18,367 nt of DNA from an uncultured Hippea sp. (GTDB lineage: Bacteria; Campylobacterota_A; Desulfurellia; JAADFJ01), in NCBI GenBank assembly GCA_913009315.1, contig CAJVZA010000037.1, positions 1-18,367 on the forward strand, given 5' to 3'. The translations under genes and the position numbers were made by a program. The notes under the pieces were generated by a model. The model was not told the DNA's origin. It saw only the letters and a program-made list of their open reading frames with translations, and made no database searches. How positions within the stretch are numbered: position 1 is the first letter of the stretch; each line of letters opens with the position of its first letter. Of this stretch, positions 14,735-18,367 are shown in pieces.

Positions 14735-15268
14735 TTATGTACCATAATTTTTGAAATAACTTTCCCATTTAATAACCGATTTGAGATATTCTATAGCTTT
14801 CGGCTCAATTATTTTATTTTTTTTGATGCTGTTTTCTCCGCCATAATAAGATGCTATCACCAGCGATTTTTTGTGAAACCGTCTCATGAGAAATTTAATA
14901 TAACGTATTGAAGCTTCGAGATTCAATTCGGGGTCATATAAGCTGTTTTTATCGATTCCAAAACGTTTTGCCGTTTCAGGTTTAACCTGCATCAATCCTA
15001 TTGCACCGGCATTAGAAAGAGCATTAGGATTGAAATCGGATTCAACCTTTGCAATAGCCATCAGCAGATTAGGATCTATTTGATTGTTTCTGGCTTTTAA
15101 AATAATCAAATTTTTAATTCTATTTTTATCCGTTATTCTCGGCAAAACAGGCTTATCAAGATTGCTTATGTAAATCGCCCCTTCATGATCATAAAGAGAC
15201 AGCTTCCCGGCCGATGCGTAACCATAAGATAGATTAAGCATAATAATTAAGATAGCGATTTTATACAT
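14735..15268 (-). CDS. Small SLT-type lytic transglycosylase
   Basis: Exported protein of 177 aa. A signal peptide covers about residues 1-20 (hydrophobic core, then SYGYASA-G). A short strand-rich segment follows (LSLYDHEGAIYISN). The SLT lysozyme-like domain (about 55-170) has catalytic Glu76 in AIAKVESDFNP, the family motif GAIGLMQVKPETA (88-100) and SYYGGEN (140-146) in place of the usual AYNAGE. It is predicted to cleave peptidoglycan strands to 1,6-anhydromuropeptides in the periplasm. It overlaps the 3' end of the phosphohexomutase gene by 22 bp with no clear Shine-Dalgarno, suggesting coupling. Confidence 0.88.
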   Translation of the reverse strand: MYKIAILIIMLNLSYGYASAGKLSLYDHEGAIYISNLDKPVLPRITDKNRIKNLIILKARNNQIDPNLLMAIAKVESDFNPNALSNAGAIGLMQVKPETAKRFGIDKNSLYDPELNLEASIRYIKFLMRRFHKKSLVIASYYGGENSIKKNKIIEPKAIEYLKSVIKWESYFKNYGT

Positions 15269-16665
15269 TGAGTCACTATGTTGTTGATCCTAAATTTTAT
15301 ATTTTCTAAGTTTTCTTTGGTATCGGCTTCAAATCGAGATACTAAGACAGGCTGGGTGTTGCTTGCTCTGACAAGCGCCCATCCGCTATCAAAAACTATC
15401 CTTACACCGTCTATCGTAACAATTTCTTTAACATCACTATAGTTTTTGTCATTTACAGCCGCTTGAACAAGCTCCGGAATCTTGTGCTTTATGGTATCGG
15501 GACAATTGGTTCTAATTTCAGGAGTAGCAACGGTTTTGGGCATATTTTCTATCAATTCCGATAATTTGAATTGCCTGTTATTAATTTTCTTTTTTACGAA
15601 GATTTCAGCTAACCTTAAGCCTGCATAAATAGCATCATCATATCCATAATATCTATCCTTGAAAAACAGATGGCCGCTCATTTCTCCGGCTAATATTGCA
15701 CCGGTCTCTTTCATTTTAGCCTTTATCAACGAATGACCTGTTTTCCACATAATAATTTTTCCGCCGGCCTTTCGAACGCCTTCATACAGAACGCTGCTGC
15801 TTTTTACTTCGCTGATTATCACAGGTGGTTCCTTTTGTTTCCATTCATTGATAATATCAAGCGCAAAAATAAGTAAAAGCTTGTCTCCCCATATGATGGT
15901 TCCTCTTTCGTCCACAACTCCAATTCTATCAGCATCTCCATCATATGCTATTCCAAAATCCGATCCCGTCTCTTTAACTTTCTTTCTCAGATCCTTCAAA
16001 TTTACCTCTACCGTAGGATCAGGATGATGATTGGGGAAATTACCGTCAGGCTTGCTGTAAAGATCAATTAGCTCAAATCCCATGTTTCTAAAAAGTTCCG
16101 GTGCAATTATACCGGCAGTCCCGTTTCCTGAATCTATAACAATCTTTACAGGCCGCTCAAGCCGTTTCAGCATCTCTGAGATTCCGGAAAAACCGCTTTG
16201 AATCATTTCAATATAACTGCCGGAAATGTAAGTTTTTGCATAGGTACCGATTTTATTTTCCTTTATAGTTGTTTCTTCCATCTTTTTCTCAATCTCTTTG
16301 ATAGCCTCTCCATAAATCGTGTCATTGCCGATACATAATTTTATACCATTATATTCCGGAGGATTGTGAGAACCTGTTATCATCATCGCTCCGGTAACGG
16401 CAAGCTTGAATGTTGCATAATATAGAATAGGTGTCGGGACAAGTCCAATGTCAGTTACATTAACTCCGCTTGCAAGCAGTCCTTCTACTGCCGCCCTACT
16501 CAAGCTTTCTGAGCTTAATCTTGCATCATGTCCAATGGCCACAAAAGCGTCCTCCGTTCTCTGCTTCAGCATCCTTCCGAATATGTATGCAATCTTTTGA
16601 GCCGTACTTTTTTTTAGCGTTTTCCCGACAATGCCCCGTATATCGTACTGTCTAAAAATTGACAT
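15247..16665 (-). CDS. Phosphomannomutase/phosphoglucomutase (alpha-D-phosphohexomutase)
   Basis: Cytosolic enzyme of 472 aa interconverting hexose 1- and 6-phosphates for nucleotide-sugar and surface-polysaccharide synthesis. Visible are the phosphoserine loop GSHNPPEYNG (active Ser99), the Mg loop DGDADR (242-247), the sugar loop GEMSGH (327-332) and the phosphate loop RASNTQP (433-439). The N-terminal FRQYDIRG is the AlgC/ManB-type opening. The frame is open upstream to 16821, but the start is fixed at 16665 by AGGAGGC (plus-strand 16671-16677) 5 nt away; the upstream extension crosses the promoter and a palindromic repeat. It is the first gene of the operon with the transglycosylase, pgsA and the prenyltransferase. 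Sugar specificity (mannose versus glucose) cannot be decided. Confidence 0.94.
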   Translation of the reverse strand: MSIFRQYDIRGIVGKTLKKSTAQKIAYIFGRMLKQRTEDAFVAIGHDARLSSESLSRAAVEGLLASGVNVTDIGLVPTPILYYATFKLAVTGAMMITGSHNPPEYNGIKLCIGNDTIYGEAIKEIEKKMEETTIKENKIGTYAKTYISGSYIEMIQSGFSGISEMLKRLERPVKIVIDSGNGTAGIIAPELFRNMGFELIDLYSKPDGNFPNHHPDPTVEVNLKDLRKKVKETGSDFGIAYDGDADRIGVVDERGTIIWGDKLLLIFALDIINEWKQKEPPVIISEVKSSSVLYEGVRKAGGKIIMWKTGHSLIKAKMKETGAILAGEMSGHLFFKDRYYGYDDAIYAGLRLAEIFVKKKINNRQFKLSELIENMPKTVATPEIRTNCPDTIKHKIPELVQAAVNDKNYSDVKEIVTIDGVRIVFDSGWALVRASNTQPVLVSRFEADTKENLENIKFRINNIVTQCIKSLS

Positions 16666-16695
16666 AAACAGCCTCCTAATGCAAATTACATAAAG

Positions 16696-16707
16696 CCGCA
16701 GCTGCGG
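16696..16707. promoter_or_regulatory. Perfect 12-bp palindrome in the mutase leader
   Basis: CCGCAGCTGCGG is fully self-complementary. It lies between the predicted promoter and the ribosome-binding site of the phosphohexomutase gene. It could be an operator or a leader hairpin; no evidence distinguishes these. Confidence 0.35.
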
Positions 16708-16732
16708 TATTCTGTGACCATCTGAGTTATAA

Positions 16733-16760
16733 ATAATAACATACTTTTGCGGTGGTTCAA
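16733..16760 (-). promoter_or_regulatory. Predicted promoter of the mutase-prenyltransferase operon
   Basis: On the minus strand, TTGAAC (16760-16755), a 16-nt spacer and TATTAT (16738-16733). Initiation would be near 16726, giving a 60-nt leader that contains the 12-bp palindrome. Four of six and five of six consensus matches respectively. Confidence 0.45.
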
Positions 16761-16791
16761 ATAGAATAGTACCTGATATCTTTTTTGGGTC

Positions 16792-16844
16792 ATGAAACCA
16801 CTGCACAATAAACGTATTCACTGCTTATTGTGCAGTGATCTCAT
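16792..16844. repeat. Dispersed palindrome, copy 3 (complete)
   Basis: ATGAAACCACTGCACAATAA (16792-16811) pairs with TTATTGTGCAGTGATCTCAT (16825-16844), 18 of 20 positions, around the 13-nt loop ACGTATTCACTGC. It is nearly the same as 4234-4286, and its loop is conserved as well as the stem. It lies between the divergent promoters of the mutase operon and the diguanylate cyclase gene. Confidence 0.87.
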
Positions 16845-16929
16845 AAAATTGTCGTTAAAGAAAAGCATGCTTATTGAGAATACCGGCTGTGACGATTGGT
16901 ATTTACAGCGGATTAAATATAAGATATAC

Positions 16930-16957
16930 TTGATAATTAATAGCTATAACTTAATAT
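16930..16957 (+). promoter_or_regulatory. Weak possible promoter of the diguanylate cyclase gene
   Basis: TTGATA (16930-16935), a 16-nt spacer and TAATAT (16952-16957). If real, transcription would start just inside the repeat module, which would then form the 5' leader of the diguanylate cyclase mRNA. Confidence 0.3.
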
Positions 16958-17071
16958 TGAGAGTTAAATCTGCCGGTAAAGCGTAAATTGCAGGTAATAG
17001 TTGAGCTATTGCCGGGATTTACAATGCAGAGCAGGCTAATTCGGGGGGCTCAAGGTAATCGTTCATGGATT
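16956..17071. repeat. Dispersed structured module, copy 3
   Basis: This 116-bp segment is homologous to 13147-13262. It forms an outer stem GTAAAT (16983-16988) with ATTTAC (17017-17022) and an inner stem GGTAATAG (16994-17001) with CTATTGCC, including one G-T pair. Relative to copy 2, the outer stem changes C-G to T-A and the inner stem changes C-G to T-A at aligned positions, keeping pairing. It ends about 10 bp before the ribosome-binding site of the diguanylate cyclase gene. Confidence 0.7.
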
Positions 17072-17091
17072 CCTTAATATAGAGGTAACAT

Positions 17092-18060
17092 GTGTATCAT
17101 AAAGATAAAAGCGACTTTTATATCAATAAACAAAGCGAACAGATGAATAAGAGTGATATGAATGCATCTGTAAAAAGAATTAGTTCTAAAGTATATAAAT
17201 ATGCTGAAGATAGAAATAAAAGACTTGTACCTACGCTTTATAAAATACTTTTTAAAAAAATGGCACTAAAACTCGGCTTCACGAATGAAGACCTTGAGAT
17301 GTTTGATTCGGGACTGTTTATTGAAAAGCAGCAAAAAACTCTTGAAACCAAAAGATCCAAGGACTTGTCGAAAGTTCACGGCAGCATCTCCAACAAGGTC
17401 AAAAAGCTGTTATTGGCGACTGTCTCATACAGCAGCAAAATTAAAAACAGCAAAGATCTGAAGGATCTGTCAAAAGATACGCTTGGATATCTGTCCAAGT
17501 TGAATAAAACAAAAAAAGGCCTCGAAGCCGACGAAAATATTTTAAGCAATATAGCAGACATGATATTCAAAGATCCTCTTACCGGCTTACTTAACAGACG
17601 TTTTATGAATATGATTCTAAAAAGAGAATTTTACAGACTTAAACGATATGGTACCGAACTGTCCATTATTATTGCAGATATTGATAAGTTTAAAGATGTA
17701 AACGATACATACGGTCATATGGTCGGCGATAGAGTGCTGTCAAGTATTGCGGAATTGCTCATTAATTCATCGCGCACATCTGATACAATCATCAGATACG
17801 GAGGTGAAGAGATAATCATAATATGTCCTTCAACAAAGATAGAATGTGCTGTGCTGCTTGCAGAGAAGCTTCGATATCTTCTTTCAAAACTTAAGTTCAA
17901 GGTCAAATCAAAACTGTTTTCCGTTACTTTATCATTTGGAGTAGCTGAATGCAGAGCGGATGACGGAGAAGACGAACTGCCAATCAAGGCACTCAAAAGA
18001 ATGGATGACGCATTATATCAATCAAAAAGAAATGGCCGTAACAAAGTTTCTGCGCTCTGA
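17092..18060 (+). CDS. GGDEF diguanylate cyclase with helical N-terminal domain
   Basis: Cytoplasmic protein of 322 aa predicted to make cyclic di-GMP from two GTP. The C-terminal GGDEF domain (about 152-322) has DPLTGLLNRR (161-170), the metal aspartates in DIDKFKDVNDTYGH (D196, D198), the active-site loop RYGGEEI (235-241) and a product-inhibition I-site R228-x-x-D231 at the correct five-residue distance. The fifth active-site position is Ile instead of Phe, while the catalytic GGEE is intact. Residues 1-150 are charged and Lys-rich, probably helical, without transmembrane segments or a recognised sensor domain. The GTG start at 17092 has AGAGG at 17081-17085; an ATG at 17143 is an alternative. 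The gene stands alone between the mutase promoter region and a terminator. Confidence 0.9.
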   Translation: MYHKDKSDFYINKQSEQMNKSDMNASVKRISSKVYKYAEDRNKRLVPTLYKILFKKMALKLGFTNEDLEMFDSGLFIEKQQKTLETKRSKDLSKVHGSISNKVKKLLLATVSYSSKIKNSKDLKDLSKDTLGYLSKLNKTKKGLEADENILSNIADMIFKDPLTGLLNRRFMNMILKREFYRLKRYGTELSIIIADIDKFKDVNDTYGHMVGDRVLSSIAELLINSSRTSDTIIRYGGEEIIIICPSTKIECAVLLAEKLRYLLSKLKFKVKSKLFSVTLSFGVAECRADDGEDELPIKALKRMDDALYQSKRNGRNKVSAL

Positions 18061-18169
18061 TTTTATATTTTGCGTTACCGATGGATGACTGCAAAGTATG
18101 TTCAAGTATCTGTTCAGCTGCAATACAAAATAAGCTGTTGATTGTTGTCGATTGTCTTTTCCCGACTTC

Positions 18170-18215
18170 GCCCACTTATTCGAATAAACCCTTATTCTGT
18201 GGGCATTCTTTTTTT
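18170..18215 (+). terminator. Rho-independent terminator of the diguanylate cyclase gene
   Basis: The stem GCCCAC (18170-18175) with GTGGGC (18199-18204) encloses an inner hairpin GAATAA/TTATTC, and is followed by ATTC and seven T residues (18209-18215). It lies 110 bp after the diguanylate cyclase stop codon. Confidence 0.75.
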
Positions 18216-18232
18216 AAGTTGGGCACTACAAT

Positions 18233-18367
18233 CTATATCCTATAGACAGATCTGCGGAGAGGGACATCCATCAATCTGTAGATCTTTTTAATATCCAGGC
18301 AGGCAACCGCAGAAGGCAGAACGAATCTGTTTTTGGTTTTTCTGTCAAAGAGTATTGTAGCCTGAAC
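18233..18367 (-). CDS. Possible 3' end of an unidentified minus-strand gene
   Basis: The frame is open from the window edge to a TAG at 18235-18233, encoding 44 residues that end in DVPLRRSVYRI. Codon choice (AGA, ATA and AAA alongside CTG and GAT) resembles neighbouring genes. It would run convergent with the diguanylate cyclase gene. I recognise no family in this fragment, and a frame of 44 codons can arise by chance, so it is tentative. Confidence 0.35.
   Translation of the reverse strand, partial: VQATILFDRKTKNRFVLPSAVACLDIKKIYRLMDVPLRRSVYRI

Noticed and set aside
16666-16821. N-terminal extension of the phosphohexomutase (52 residues upstream of 16665)
   Set aside because: The start at 16665 has a perfect AGGAGG and matches family N-termini; the extension crosses a predicted promoter and a dispersed palindrome.
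4234-17071. CRISPR array or retron
   Set aside because: The repeats are kilobases apart with no regular spacers, and there is no cas or reverse transcriptase gene in the window.
16956-17091. GEMM-type c-di-GMP riboswitch before the GGDEF gene
   Set aside because: The conserved GEMM core (a GAAA-type tetraloop region and ACGCAAAGC) is absent, and a related copy lies at 13147 next to unrelated genes.

Overview
The window comes from an AT-rich (by eye roughly 37-40% G+C), Gram-negative, probably anaerobic or microaerophilic bacterium. I place it tentatively near the Deltaproteobacteria-type lineages. The grounds are a rubredoxin/flavodiiron pair for O2 or NO detoxification, a HAAT-family (branched-chain amino-acid type) ABC transporter operon with two acyl-CoA ligases built into it, a UbiA-type prenyltransferase, periplasmic murein enzymes and a diguanylate cyclase. 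No rRNA, tRNA, CRISPR array, intact insertion sequence or phage gene is visible.

Layout. (1) 58-1453, minus: rubredoxin then flavodiiron protein, behind a promoter whose -10 lies inside a perfect 8+8 inverted repeat. (2) 1888-3784, plus: a Bax-type glucosaminidase overlapping a secreted NodB-fold polysaccharide deacetylase, both acting on envelope or extracellular glycans. (3) 3785-4377: noncoding, with two hairpins, an eroded copy of a dispersed repeat, one full palindromic repeat and a strong sigma70-type promoter. (4) 4390-13064, plus: an eight-gene operon livG - long-chain acyl-CoA synthetase - livH - livM - substrate-binding protein - livF - PaaK-like ligase - CBS/ACT protein. A likely logic is uptake of a carboxylic or aromatic acid, CoA activation and allosteric sensing, but the substrate is unknown. 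(5) 13323-16665, minus: phosphohexomutase - lytic transglycosylase - pgsA - UbiA/MqnP-like prenyltransferase, tightly packed and convergent with the liv operon. (6) 17092-18060, plus: a GGDEF diguanylate cyclase with an intact I-site and a rho-independent terminator. (7) Right edge: a possible partial minus-strand gene.

The least explained content is a dispersed, apparently noncoding repeat family. A palindrome of about 53 bp (20-nt arms, 13-nt loop) occurs complete at 4234-4286 and 16792-16844, and as a left half at 13064-13093. A separate module of about 116 bp occurs at 13147-13262 and 16956-17071, with a probable eroded copy at 3805-3879. The module holds a hairpin with compensatory base changes between the two good copies. 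Palindrome and module occur together in all three larger intergenic gaps after position 3784 and in no coding region.
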